The translations under genes were made by a program, and so were the position numbers. 64,000 nt of DNA from Acholoe squamosa (Eukaryota; Annelida; Polychaeta; Phyllodocida; Polynoidae), in assembly GCA_949317995.1 (NCBI GenBank), contig OX439036.1, positions 21,240,854 through 21,304,853 of the forward strand, read 5' to 3'. Shown here in pieces: positions 12,190-23,599 of this stretch. How positions within the stretch are numbered: the first letter of the stretch is position 1; each line of letters begins with the position of its first letter. A model generated the notes under the pieces. The model made no database searches. It worked only from the letters and a program-made list of their open reading frames with translations, and was not told the DNA's origin.

Positions 12190-12915
12190 TTAACCTTTTT
12201 GTGCCCAGAATTATTTGAAGTTTTTACATTATTTCACAATTGTATCACCTTGTTGATAAGACCATGTGTTACTTTGATCTTCTCCTTTGATATGGGCTCT
12301 GCAGTATATTTTCCCAATACTCATAACCCAGTGAACAATGCTGAAGACTTTCTGTTAAGCGCAGGATATTTCTGGTCAGGTCTGGTAACCATAGTTACCA
12401 AAACCTTCCATTTGTTGTTATTTTCTAGTATATGGTCTCTCTTGTGCTATATAATCATATATTAAAGCCATAATCCCTACAATCCTGAGAGCTTAGAGAA
12501 CTTGCAAAGCAAATTCTGCCTGCATGGGTACTGCCAATTAGGGAACATAATGTGTTAGTAACACTGCATGGCATATCATTACTGATATGATCAGTTGTTG
12601 TACAATCTAATGGGAGTATGGGAAATCGGGTGTGTATGACCCATTATCATTTTGGTAACATGTCAGATGTTAGCTCCCTGGATAAATCACAAAAAATGAC
12701 AGCTCATTTTCATTTTTTGACTCCCTGTGCCTGGTATAATAGAGATAGAGCCAAATGGATGGTTGTATCCTAACTAGGAAGTCATAAGCATTCCAAAGAG
12801 GGTCTAACTTTGCAGATTGGACCAGTAGAAGTTTCTGGGTGAAAATGCCATTCAATATACATACATTTAAGCCCAAAACCGCGCTTAAATGCGCGCTTGG
12901 GCACCTAGGGGTTAA
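12190..12915. mobile_element. piggyBac-like MITE with TTAA ends, nested in the Polinton
   Basis: The ends read TTAACCTTTTTGTGCCCAGA on the left and TTGGGCACCTAGGGGTTAA on the right, an inverted repeat bounded by TTAA on both sides, as piggyBac targets require. There is no transposase. Related ends occur at 150-273 and at the insertion in the LINE at 20022-20727. The interior matches the 150-273 fragment near AACTTTGCAGATT. Confidence 0.7.
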
Positions 12916-12929
12916 ACGAGCGCCATTCT

Positions 12930-13330
12930 TTTCATCAAAGGGTACCACCGGACAAGGATACAGCGATTACTACAATGCTCAGTCCAGTAACGGTATCAAC
13001 GTGTACAGCGGACAATCTTTCCAGAAAGGTCATGGTTTCGGTGGCGCCCTCTTAGGACTCATGCGCTCAGCCACACCCCTTTTGAAGACGGTGGGGAAAA
13101 CTCTGTTCCGCGCTGGCATGGGTGTGGCCAAGGATATGATGGAGGGAGGTACTTTCAAGAACAGCGTGAAACACAGAGGAGTAGGTGCTTTGAAGAGTCT
13201 GGCGGGTAAAGTGATCTCTCCGGGGAAAAAAATGATACCCAAGAAAGTGGGGACCAAACATCGGAGGCGATCTCCTCAAACGGGAAGAGGTTCTTGCAAG
13301 AGACAGAGGGGAGACATTTTTGATCGCTAG
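12930..13330 (+). pseudogene. Polinton pVI/pX-like basic virion protein, fossil
   Basis: A glycine-rich segment with GHGFGGALLGLMRS and PLLKTVGK is followed by a strongly basic tail (KKMIPKKVGTKHRRR, GSCKRQRG). This pattern of a short hydrophobic helix plus an Arg/Lys-rich tail, placed between penton and major capsid, is usual for the Polinton minor virion protein compared with adenovirus pVI or pX. It belongs to the broken element. Confidence 0.75.
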
Positions 13331-13402
13331 GGAGGTGACCTATAAATAAAAGGACTAGAGGTGACCGGCATCAGTCTACCACTGACGTGAAAAGGGAAAA
13401 CA

Positions 13403-14646
13403 ATGGCTTACTTACACGAAAACAGCAGCGAGTGCGCGCTCTCTGAGCTCGACCTGCATGACGTAGTGCCAACTCAAACTTCTTTCCTAAAGTCAAACTT
13501 TGTCGGGCTAGAAACAAAAAACTCTTTGGGAGACGGGAGCAACATCAATTTCACCATCAGTAAGTCCCAAGAGTACACGGACCTATACAAAAATTAACTT
13601 CATCTAGAATGCAAGGTGCTGAAGCCGAACAGCAATGCTCTGGACGACAACGACGTGGTGGCTCCGGTGAACAACTTGGCTCACTTGCTCTTCAAGGATG
13701 TCCAAGTCTCCTACCCCTACAGAGCTTACCTGGAATGTTTACTCAACTACGATAGAGGAGTCAAGGAGTACATCATGAATGTCCAAGGTTGGCACCAAGA
13801 CAGGGCTGGTCACTTTGACGCCTTAACCAATGACAACCCAGGGTTCAAGGCTCTTCGCTTATGGCGAGACTCCACTTTGACCTAGCTCATCAACCAAAGT
13901 CCATAGCTGGAGAGACGAAAATGAACCTCACTCTGAAACAAGCTGACCCTGGTTTCTATCTGAAGAGAGCAGGCACCACCGCATACAAACTCAAAATCCA
14001 CAAAGCTAAGCTTTATGTGCGTCGAGTAGTCATAGCTGATTCTGTGGTGGAAACGCACGAAAAGGCTGTGATAGAACAGGGTCCCTTTGACTACCCAGTG
14101 AAGAGAGTTTAGTTGACAACCTACACCATCCCTGCAGGCAACAGAGATCATACCTACACGCACTTCAACACAACTCAACTACCCAAGTCCATGATGATTT
14201 GTTTCCTAGACCACGACGCCTTCAATGTAAATTACGCAAAGAACCCTTTCAAACTGAAACATTGCAACGTCAACTTGCTTCAAGTGATAGTAAACGACCA
14301 GAAGGTGCAGAACGACGCCTACCTCCCCGACTTTGCCAAAAGGGAAGCTGTGATGGAGTACCTAGCACTACACACGCAAAAGGGGATGTATGAGGGTTCA
14401 AGCTCCTGCGGCATTTCCTACGACGATTTCTTGAATGGTTATACGCTGTTCCCCCTGGATTTAACTCCAGACAGATCGCTTGACGGGTGTAGAGTGAACC
14501 ATATAAAAGCGGGTCAGCTGAGGGTAGAGCTCAGTTTTGGCATGGGGCTGGTGGAGACCACAATGGTACTGCTCTACTTGGTGTACGACAACGTCGTCGA
14601 GCTAACCAGAGATCGATATCCCATCACAGACTACCACATGAACTGA
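13403..14646 (+). pseudogene. Polinton major capsid protein (double jelly-roll), fossil
   Basis: The frames over this 1.2-kb stretch contain LHDVVPTQTSFLKSNF, LLFKDVQVSYPYRAYLE, YDRGVKEYIMN and NPFKLKHCNVNLLQVIVN, features of the hexon-like Polinton capsid protein. The order is as expected, after the pVI/pX-like gene and before the protease. The gene is broken, with a small number of breaks, and is treated as a fossil. Confidence 0.9.
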
Positions 14647-14661
14647 AGACAAGAAAAGTGC

Positions 14662-15060
14662 ATGAATACGCTTGACAAAGTGTTGAAGGATAACATTCAC
14701 ACAAAACACCATTTCCTAGGTGTTTTCTCTTGTGACACTATCCCCAAGCACCCTATCAAGGACACTTGTTTCGTGAGTAACACGGATCCTCAACATTCAC
14801 CAGGTCAACATTGGGTGGCGTTTTACATGTCGAGGACAGGAGAGGTGTACTACTTTGATTCATTCTGTTTACCTCCACTGAGCGCAGAGTTCTTATCTTT
14901 CCTGAAGCATTCTGCTCTGTTCAAGTGGCAAAAAAAAACGTGTTCAACTCCAAGACACTACTGCTGACACCTGTGGACCTCATTGTGTACATTTCCTGAT
15001 TAAAGCATGTCGAACAAGAAACCCCAAGAAATGTGTCATGCAAATGACCAAAAACCCAAA
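14662..15060 (+). pseudogene. Polinton adenain-type cysteine protease, fossil
   Basis: The segment contains HWVAFYMSRTGEVYYFDSF (the catalytic-His and Asp neighbourhood of adenain/C5 proteases) and begins with FLGVFSCDTIP, as in Polinton proteases. In relatives this enzyme matures the capsid proteins. It directly follows the major capsid fossil. It is broken. Confidence 0.85.
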
Positions 15061-15440
15061 ACTAGCGACCGGTCGGTGAGTCAGAGGCTCGTTCTGATGA
15101 TGATGTGAAGAATTCAGAAAAAGAGGAAACAGGGTGATGCGAGCATCTACAATTCATGCAGACAAAGGTCCTATATCTGGCCGAAATAGTGTTGGATTTA
15201 TCCAAACTAGTGCAATGCATGATGGAGAGAGTCAGTGAATGTGACACCGACAAAGGGAGACTTTGCAGACTGTTCGGACTAAAGAAAAAATGTTTGATTA
15301 AAAATGATAAAAGGATGATTCATGAAAATAGAAAAAAAATGAAAATGACTTATTTTGTTTTATTTCATACATACCGGTATCTTATTTAAAACTAGTCAAC
15401 TCAGCATCATCATCATGTGCAAAGAATTCAGGAGTAAAAA
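15061..15440 (+). other. Polinton right interior, no family recognised
   Basis: A short open stretch at 15156-15389 reads LYLAEIVLDLSKLVQCMMERV and then becomes lysine-rich. It could be the tail of another element protein or chance. No integrase signature was seen here. Confidence 0.35.
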
Positions 15441-15827
15441 AAAATGTACAAAATTTTATATCTCATTTGCATAATTAGCCCTGCCCCTTTGTTTACAAAC
15501 AAGGGGTCATGTGAAATCCTCTAATTAGGTCATGTTACCATGGTTACCAGAATGCTGGCCTCTGATTAGCTGAGCGGTGGTCGCTAATCCTCTAAGTAGG
15601 TCATGTTACCATGGTTACCGGTTGGTAATCCCCTAAGTAGGTCACGTTGCCATGGTTACCAGAATGCTAGCCTCTGATTGGCTGAAAGGTGGTGGCTAAT
15701 CCCCTAAGTAGGTCATGTTGGCAACGAGTCACGTGACCAAATGGAGGCCTGTGATTGGCTGCATCCCGAGTGAGTAATATCCTGTAGTTAGCTATAGTCC
15801 CATTCTGATACATTATATACTACTACT
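15440..15827 (-). repeat. Polinton right terminal inverted repeat
   Basis: Reverse complement of 4455-4890 with many small differences. It carries the same repeated CCAAT-box units (for example CTCTGATTGGCTGA near 15671) and ends in CATTATATACTACT at 15811-15824. Confidence 0.9.
15461..15505 (-). promoter_or_regulatory. Mirror-image octamer, GC-rich and forkhead-like cluster
   Basis: ATTTGCAT (octamer, minus) at 15465-15472, GCCCTGCCCC (degenerate GC box) and TTTGTTTACAAAC mirror the cluster at 4801-4840 of the left terminal repeat. Its retention at both ends suggests it mattered to the element. Confidence 0.5.
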
Positions 15828-16499
15828 GGATATATTATAAACCACAGGAGCAGCTCACATCATCTCTCCATACCCATACCTACACCTTACACCTAGAACT
15901 TACGACAGGTTGAGCCATGGGCTCAGAGGCAGAGCTTGGACATTGGCGCGTGTATCATTGTTACCACCTGTATGAACACTCATGTGAACTGTGCAATAAA
16001 GAGGATCAAATGAACTTCTCTGGATTTAGTGTTTATCACTTCACCCAGGAGCTACAAGTTAATAACAGATATCAAATCATGATACATATTGATCCGTTCA
16101 TCATTATCTTGTGCTTTGATATATGGCAAGAGTGATTATAAGTTATGTCTACCAAAGTTTTATTGAATAGGCAACCCCAGTTTCATCATGACTTATTTTG
16201 GTAGTATTTTTCAATTAATGAAAAGATTCAGGGATACATTTTATTAAATCTACCATTGTAATGGCAGAAAGAAGCTTATTGTAGTGTTGCAAATAGGAGT
16301 CCTGGCCCTTATTGTTTTCAATGTACCTTTACCCCCAGTTCCCTATTCAAGGGAGGCACTTATTCAAAGCCCGGCCCTTATAGTCTGGCAGAATTCTTGT
16401 GATTTTTAGCCTAACCTGGACTCGTCGGTTAAAGTTTTTTTCTCTCTTGATTATTCATCTATAGGATTTCTATGATCATTTCCAAGTGGGTCTGGTGAT

Positions 16500-16500
<1 letters not shown>
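15828..16500. other. No gene recognised
   Basis: Flank of the Polinton. Short frames such as 15917-16135 have no recognisable features. Confidence 0.5.
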
Positions 16501-17180
<680 letters not shown>

Positions 17181-17384
17181 CATCATTTTAGAGAGGATAG
17201 GTGACAGCTATTCTGAATAGTTTTTGAGGTAATAAATTCTAAATTTCTAGTGAAAAACATAATTACAATCAAAGCATCCTTAAACATTTATGAAGGCATG
17301 GATCTCATGCATAAATTGAACATGGTGAGCTGGGTCGTGTTTTTCCCCATTTGATAATAAATATGGAGGTAAATATGGACCTCC

Positions 17385-17620
17385 ATATTTTTAGTACTGG
17401 TTTTGACCACCAGGGGGCAGTATATGGGTAAAACACTGACAAATATGCTAAATAAAAAGCTTTAGACCAATTTTTGATAAGGAATCCAGTGGTATGCTTA
17501 AAATCATTCCATCTCCACTGAAAATGTTCCATTTTGGAATGTTGGTTGCCATGGAAACAGAAAATTGGTAGATAAGGCAATTTCTGGTTGCCACGGAAAT
17601 AGCTCCCCTAATTCAATTGG
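17385..17620 (+). repeat. Dispersed repeat with a CTCF-like motif, copy 1
   Basis: TTTAGTACTGGTTTTGACCA, then CCACCAGGGGGCAG at 17407-17420, and later TTGCCATGGAAACAG resemble 34145-34375 in the same order. The copies are diverged. The CCACCAGGGGGCAG string matches the CTCF core consensus. Confidence 0.5.
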
Positions 17621-18169
17621 GAATCTTTGCCAACAAACCTTTTTTAAAATTCCCTCAGGAACCCAGAACGGAAAAACAGAGCTCGAAAATTCCCTCTAGA
17701 ACCAATTTTATGACAAAAACATCACTTTTATATGGTTATTTTTCCACGAAACTGTATTTTTTGCATTTTTTGTTTGAATTCACTTTATTTGTCTTAATAC
17801 TTGAGTAGAAACATTTGTGAAGGTAGAAACAATATTATTCACAATCACAAATAGTTCACAATAAATAAACAGATACAGATGTTAATCAATATTTAGTTTA
17901 ACAAAGAGCAAATGATAGATAATATTATAATAATGGATTAAATTAAGACAATTTAAAGGCAGAGCACTTCATCCCCACAAGAGTGTACGGGTTGGTACTT
18001 CTGGTCCTACCTGACTTATATAGATTAGTTGAAACTTATGACACATTGATATATAGATACGATTTGGAGAAAAAACACAGGGGGGTGAATCTGAGTAGAC
18101 TAAAACGGTAACAGTGAGCTTTGTTAATATAGAGAAGTTATCATACACACAGAGACTAACAGTGGTTTG

Positions 18170-20020
18170 TCAGTCCTCATCATAGGGTAGTAACCTTTTC
18201 ATTAAATTAATTGTATCATTTTTAAATTTGGTAATTTCAGGGGTGTTTCTTCGGTCCATAGATAAGGAGTTCCAAGCAATTGCACCATGGAATTCTATAC
18301 TCCTAGCATAAGATAGGCAGTTTGGGGTAATACATTTAACAGTAGGAGCATCATGTAGACAAGTAATACTATTTCTCTTATCTTTATACATATCACATCT
18401 CGATCTATTGTACATATAGTTTATTAAGTGAGCATATCTTCTGTCCTCCAACATGTTTAAACCAGTAATATTATGTACATATTTTGTATTAGTTAAATGA
18501 GGAACATTTAAACAAATTTTCAAGCACCTATTTTGACCATATTGGAGGGGGTCCAGATATTTATCATAAGTTGTCATAAAACAAATGTCAGCATATTCCA
18601 TATAAGGTAGAATCGTAGACTTGTAAATTTGTACTGCTAGTTTGACATCACAATATCTTCTTAATAAACACAATTTATAAGTCTTATAAGCTATGGTTTT
18701 CACTTGATTACTTGGATGAAAGTTATAGTGAAGGAGAGGATCCAATATTATGCCTAGGTACTTATAACTGGGTACCAGTTGTAAAAGATGATCATTAAGT
18801 CTGATGTTGGCTGTCAAGGTGTTTAATATCCTTGTACTAGAGGAGAAGAACATAATTTTTGTTTTAGAAGCATTGATAGAGAGTTTATTTTGAATACACC
18901 AGGTTTCATAAGCCTCTAGGTCATTCGGCAACTATGTTTTAGCATTTTTAAAGTAATTTTGAGATGAATATATAACTGTATCATCAGCATAAAGTCTAAC
19001 ATCACAATTTTTCACATATTTAATAACATCATTGACATAAATTAAAAATAGTAAAGGACGGAATATTGAGCCCTGTGGTACACCACATACCAACTTTGCT
19101 CTACCTGAAAGTATGCCATTAGCAAAGGTCGTTTGGGATCTATTATCTAGATAATTTTTGAACCAGTGGTAGGTGTTGGAGCGAATGCCATAATGATGTA
19201 TTTTAGTTAAGAGGACAGAATGGTCTACAGTATCAAAGGCTTTCTTAAGATCGATAAAAGCAGCTACTGTTGAATTACCCACATTCAAATTTCTTTTAAT
19301 ATCATCAGTAAATTTTGCTAGTGTATCAACTGTACTGAAGCCAGATCTAAATCCACCTTGTTTGGGTGTTAGTATATTTTCTTTAATCAAGAAACCATAT
19401 ACACGATTATGTACAATTTTTTCTAATAATTTACATGGTAAGGGTAGAAGTGAAATCGGTCTATAGTTATTTACTAGTTTAAGATCACCCGTCTTAGGAG
19501 TTGGGGTGACTCTCGATATTTTCCAAGAATCAGGGATACAATTTCGGGCGAAGGATAGGTTAAAGATTTTGACTAATTTTGAGGGAGCATGTTTGAAAAC
19601 AGTTTTTAATATAGTACTAGAGATATTATCAATGGCTGAGGATTTGATCGTATTTATGTCGTGTACCAGTTTTACCACCTCTTGGACATTCATTTCAATA
19701 TTATCAATTTGGTTCATCACACGTTCATCATAAGGTTTCCATGGTATAAATAGATTTTTGGAGCATCATTATTTTCATGATCTACAAGAGAAATTTTATT
19801 TGAGCGATTTGGATGACCCGGTAGTAAATTATTAATGATTCTCCAACATATTTTGTGATCGTTTTTATAGGTTTCAAGTTGCTCCTTAAAAAAGTTTTTC
19901 CTCTGCTTTATCTATAATCTTATTTGCTTTATTTCGTTCTTCACATAATGATTTCCAGTCTTCATCGTTACCAGAGCATCTTGCTTTCCAAAGTTTAGTA
20001 TTTTTATCTCGGATAGTCTC
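18170..20020 (-). pseudogene. LINE ORF2, reverse transcriptase and C-terminal region
   Basis: The minus-strand frame carries RT motifs in order: NNYRPISLLPLPCKLLE, FIDLKKAFDTVDH, GVPQGS and the catalytic LYADD. These sit in a 262-residue stretch ending at 18932. A single in-frame TAG at 18932-18934 separates it from the next 253 residues (18931-18170), which hold the thumb and C-terminal region including SYKYLGIILD. The C-terminus SIEFHGAIAWNSL is the conserved end of CR1/L2-type ORF2 proteins. Upstream of 19720 the same protein continues with NKANKIIDKAEE-like text in a shifted frame, up to the MITE. The enzyme would copy the element RNA at a nicked target; this copy is defective. Confidence 0.9.
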
Positions 20021-20021
20021 T

Positions 20022-20727
20022 TTCGTGCCCAGAATTATTTTGAGAAACCTGATTTTTCAACACACTTGAGATAGTAGCGGCTATTACCTATATTATGTCC
20101 ACATTTAATTACTTATTCAAATGATAACAAAGAGGGCAGTACAATAGCTTTCAGATGTAATACAAAGCATAGTTTAGAGTTTTATATGAGTCACTAGGGA
20201 ATGATGATGGCAAAAGATGTTGAGATGGGCTGATTTGGATGAAGGTGCTCTGGAAATCTTTTTTTAATTAGATTTTGGTGGGGAATAGGCTATTTTCAAT
20301 TCATAAAGCACTATTTTGACATTTCAAAGAGAGTTATATTGATGCAATTTGAAAAGGATATGTATTATAATTGGATTCCTTGTAGAAAACCACAGGAAAA
20401 ATATGTTATCAATATTTTTGGTATTTTTATCAATATTTCTGTAAATTTAATGAATTTTCTGTATTTTACCATTATTCTCATAGTCAGGGCGCGCACTTTT
20501 CATGTTTTTTAAGCCTATTTTCAATCAATTATTTTCTGCATTAGGATCTATTAATAATTATTTACCTAATGCACCATGACAAATTTGGTTTCGTTGGAAA
20601 GCCCTTGATACTACGAGTCTTCTGGTGTTAAAATTATCTTAATCTGATAAATAATAAACCTACGGTGGTCTATTGAATATGTATACATGCTTAAGAGCGC
20701 ACTTTTGCTAATCTGGGCACGTAAGGG
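20022..20727. mobile_element. MITE inserted in the LINE ORF2
   Basis: The ends form an inverted repeat: CTTTCGTGCCCAGA near 20021-20034 and TCTGGGCACGTAAG near 20712-20725. The left end, including GTGCCCAGAATTATTT, matches the MITE at 12190. LINE coding (WMSQNVY on one side, DKNTKLWKARC on the other) resumes on each side, so this is a clean insertion. No transposase is present. Confidence 0.7.
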
Positions 20728-21625
20728 ATATACATTTTGAGACATCCACGGATCCCTATATTTATTTACCAAGAACTTATGGACTGGACAGTATTTATCT
20801 AAGGTTTTTCTTATAGCTGATTCCATATGTCACCAAGCACAGTTAACATCATCAGTATGGTTAAATTCAATCCAATCATAAGCGTCAAATTCCCTCAATA
20901 AGTTATCATTATCCAGTTTTGAATAGGACCTACCGGTAATATAAATCGTCTCATTTTTTGTTTTCCATTTTTTTCTTACCAAGAAAACTGGAAGATGATC
21001 AGTTATAGAGTTGTTACAAACACCAGTATAAATATATAAATATTTCTTGGTTTAAACCCATACCCTTCATTTTATTCAACAAGTCGTGAACTACATCACT
21101 ATCATCGATAATATTGAAGTTAAAGTCTCCCATAGCTATTATTTCATATTGATCTTTATCATCAATTGTAGAGACCGCCTCAATTAGTGTGTCAATAAAA
21201 GTTACTTTAGAGCCATCAGGAGGTCTGTATATATTGAATAACAAAATAGGTTTCATATGATCGTTGGTGAGAACAATACATTGAAGTTCAATATCAGAGT
21301 CAGAGCGAAAAAGTGTAGGAAATTTATCATAATCATGTTTTAATCCATGTTTAATATAGATACATACACCACCACCAATTTTGATGTTTCCTTTTTTGTC
21401 TAAGACCTGTCTATCTAATCTATAACGCGTGTAACCAGAAAATTGATAATCAGATTCATCGTCTTCACTTTTAAACCATGTTTCAGAAAATGTAAAGGCT
21501 TCAAAATTGGCTGAATAAATTTCAGTACAGAAACTAGCATAATTAAATTTGTTACTACGAGCATTCATATGCATCAGACGTAGACCCTTGGTGCTTATTA
21601 GATTATTCAATGAGATGTGTTGCAT
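20728..21625 (-). pseudogene. LINE ORF2, endonuclease region
   Basis: The frame 21625-21014 (203 residues) begins MQHISLNNL and shows AP-endonuclease-like motifs: HMNARS (about 19-24), FSETWF (46-51), FNIYRPPDG, and AMGDFNFN. Near 21014 the frame breaks, and part of the domain before the ITDHLPVFLV catalytic-His segment is missing. The post-endonuclease linker continues at 20826-20730 (LDKYCPVHKFLVNKYRDPWM) until the MITE. In working LINEs this domain nicks target DNA to prime reverse transcription. This copy is non-functional. Confidence 0.88.
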
Positions 21626-21928
21626 GAAACAAATAATACAGATTTATAATATACAATAGACATTGTTACAAAGTAGTGTTTCCATTCATAGATACAAACA
21701 GAGCCCCCCCAGACTCCATAAACAGTTTGCAAAATAGATACCACAAAAGGGGCATAGGCCTTAATGCCGCACCCTATACCGGTATAATGGTTGATTCCAG
21801 TAGGTTGATTACTGCAGCATGTCAGCAGTTTGATAATCGGCATAACGCGCAGTAGAAAAAGACTTTACAAAAGGTAAAGTGAGGCAATACAACCATATGT
21901 AATAGTGTACATCACTAGTATAGAAAAA

Positions 21929-23413
21929 TTATATTTGGTCTTTTCTAGCATCCTGTAGGCGAATTTCTTCAGATGTTGGTAGTGGGTTTTCACCTGTATG
22001 CCTGTACCTGATTTTCATGAACATTTCTCCAAGTTTATTGTAACATTCATATTGGTTGTGGGCCACATTATTTATAGTTATCTGGTCTCGTTGTCTCAGG
22101 TGGAAACCTGTGCCATAGGTAGTGTGGTATGTAGCCTCGTATAGGTACTTTCCTTGGGAGTTGACTAGTGTTTGTAAGAGATTGTGCAAACTTGATTTCA
22201 AGCAGTCGGGTCATTACCTCTTTATCAATGTCATACCAGTCATTTGTCCTGTTGCATTGTTTAGCTGCGTACATGCTATCTATTGGGGATTTAATAGCAA
22301 GCACCCGTCTCAGGATGTTCATCTGATTACTAACTACACACATTTTTGCATGGTAGGCTCTTTCCACAGAATTGTGCTGCTAGTTTTCAAATGTAATTGG
22401 ACACTTGTATAGATTAGAGAAAATAGAATGTTCCCCCTGGAAAGCTAACCCGTCTGGAGTTTCAACCGTTTTTGCATTCATCAGGGATAGGTCATGTGGC
22501 AGTTTGTTGATGTCCTTGTAGGAGTACAATTGTCCTTCAATCACCAGATTGGTACCTTTAGCACTATTGTCAATACCCTTGTTCCTGGCTAGAGCCTGGA
22601 TAGCCCCTACGTCTTTCTGCATTCTCTTCTCTTCTGGTGTGATGTCGTCAGCAAGATGTAATCCCTTCCATGTAGGGTTTCCTTGAAGTTTTTTTATATT
22701 CCCATACATCCTCAATTTATATTGTGCAGAAGAAAAGACTACAACTACTAGGTAGTTTAAAAAGAGGATTCTTTTTTTGCTGTGGGGTTGGTGTTTTCCT
22801 TTTACCTCTACGATACATTGCTTCAGCAGCAGTATTATTGAAGTCAAGTGACAGGTCGTTAAGGAGCTGATCCAAGGTCTCCCTTAAGCTCGTAGGCTTA
22901 TCTTCATCCAGACCTTCGAGTATGAGAATTTTTTTCTTCCGTTCTACATCAAGGCGTGAAAACTGGTCTTCATGTTTATCAGCTACACTACGAATTTTAA
23001 CTGTATAAGATTCATTTTTTTTGGATTTTGTCACTATGAGTTGACACAGTTTCATCAATTTCAGTGATTTTTTGTTCAATCTTTGGGATTGTCATTGTCT
23101 CACTAGCAGGGAAGCCATTGGGGCCAAGCAACCGAAGTTCCATTCCGCGTAGCAACCGTACCGTGCTTCGATTTATGGAATCTTGGGATTTCAAGCGAGC
23201 TTCTAATTCATTTACCTTGTCTACCAAGTTTTTAGTAGTGGCTTTGTAGTTTAATTTGGGTAGATAGTTCAATTCTTCTCCTTCAGAATCAGAATTTTCA
23301 ATTTGTAAAGCGTCAGTTTTAGTTCTACCAGAAGCCGCCATCTTGGTTCTGGTCGGGTTAGGTAGAGCTAGATGCGGGGAAAGTTTCGTACTTCTAGTGG
23401 CTTTTTGCGACAT
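21929..23413 (-). pseudogene. LINE ORF1 with coiled coil, RRM-like and NADAR domains
   Basis: Minus strand, in pieces. 23413-23012 reads as an acidic/basic N-terminus and a coiled coil (LVDKVNELEARLKSQDS). 23079-22717 holds an RRM-like ILILEGLDEDKPTSLRETL with MYRRGK. 22847-22380 holds NPTWKGLHLADDITPEEKR and then FQGEHSIFSNLYKCPITF, the start of a NADAR domain. After an in-frame TAG at 22380-22382 the NADAR continues: VERAYHAKM, NDWYDIDKEVM, LEIKFAQS, and in a shifted frame YLYEATYHTTYGTGFHL and YNKLGEMFMKIRYR. The frame changes near 23015 and 22770 sit at T-runs. ORF1 proteins of this type bind nucleic acid; NADAR is an ADP-ribose-processing fold. The usual D-x-x-W-G-x-G reads HTTYGTG here. 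Confidence 0.8.
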
Positions 23414-23599
23414 AAGTTTCGGAGTGGTACAATCCGTGTTAGAATCACTGATTTATAGATATTTACTAAATAAAGTGCTGCTAAATCTTCAGTATACAAC
23501 TAACTTCAAATGTATTAAGTGTAGCTGATGTTTAAAAAGTGATTTTGGTTTGTTTACAAACCGTAGCGTTCGTCAAGACATGAGCGCCGCCATGTTGGA

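Larger units (their letters stand above)
4455..15827 (+). mobile_element. Polinton/Maverick element, old and broken
   Basis: About 11.4 kb lies between long inverted repeats beginning AGTAGTATATAATG (left) and ending with the complement (right). The interior carries, in order on the + strand, fossils of an FtsK/HerA-type packaging ATPase, a penton-like minor capsid protein, a pVI/pX-like basic protein, a double-jelly-roll major capsid protein and an adenain-type protease, a set diagnostic of Polintons. No protein-primed PolB or retroviral-type integrase was recognised. The element is shorter than the usual 15-20 kb. It is clearly broken, with at least half a dozen breaks, and its two terminal repeats have diverged, so it is not recent. 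A truncated LINE (9042-10540), a piggyBac-like MITE (12190-12915) and a pogo-like MITE (6513-6682) are nested in it. No convincing target-site duplication was found. Confidence 0.93.
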
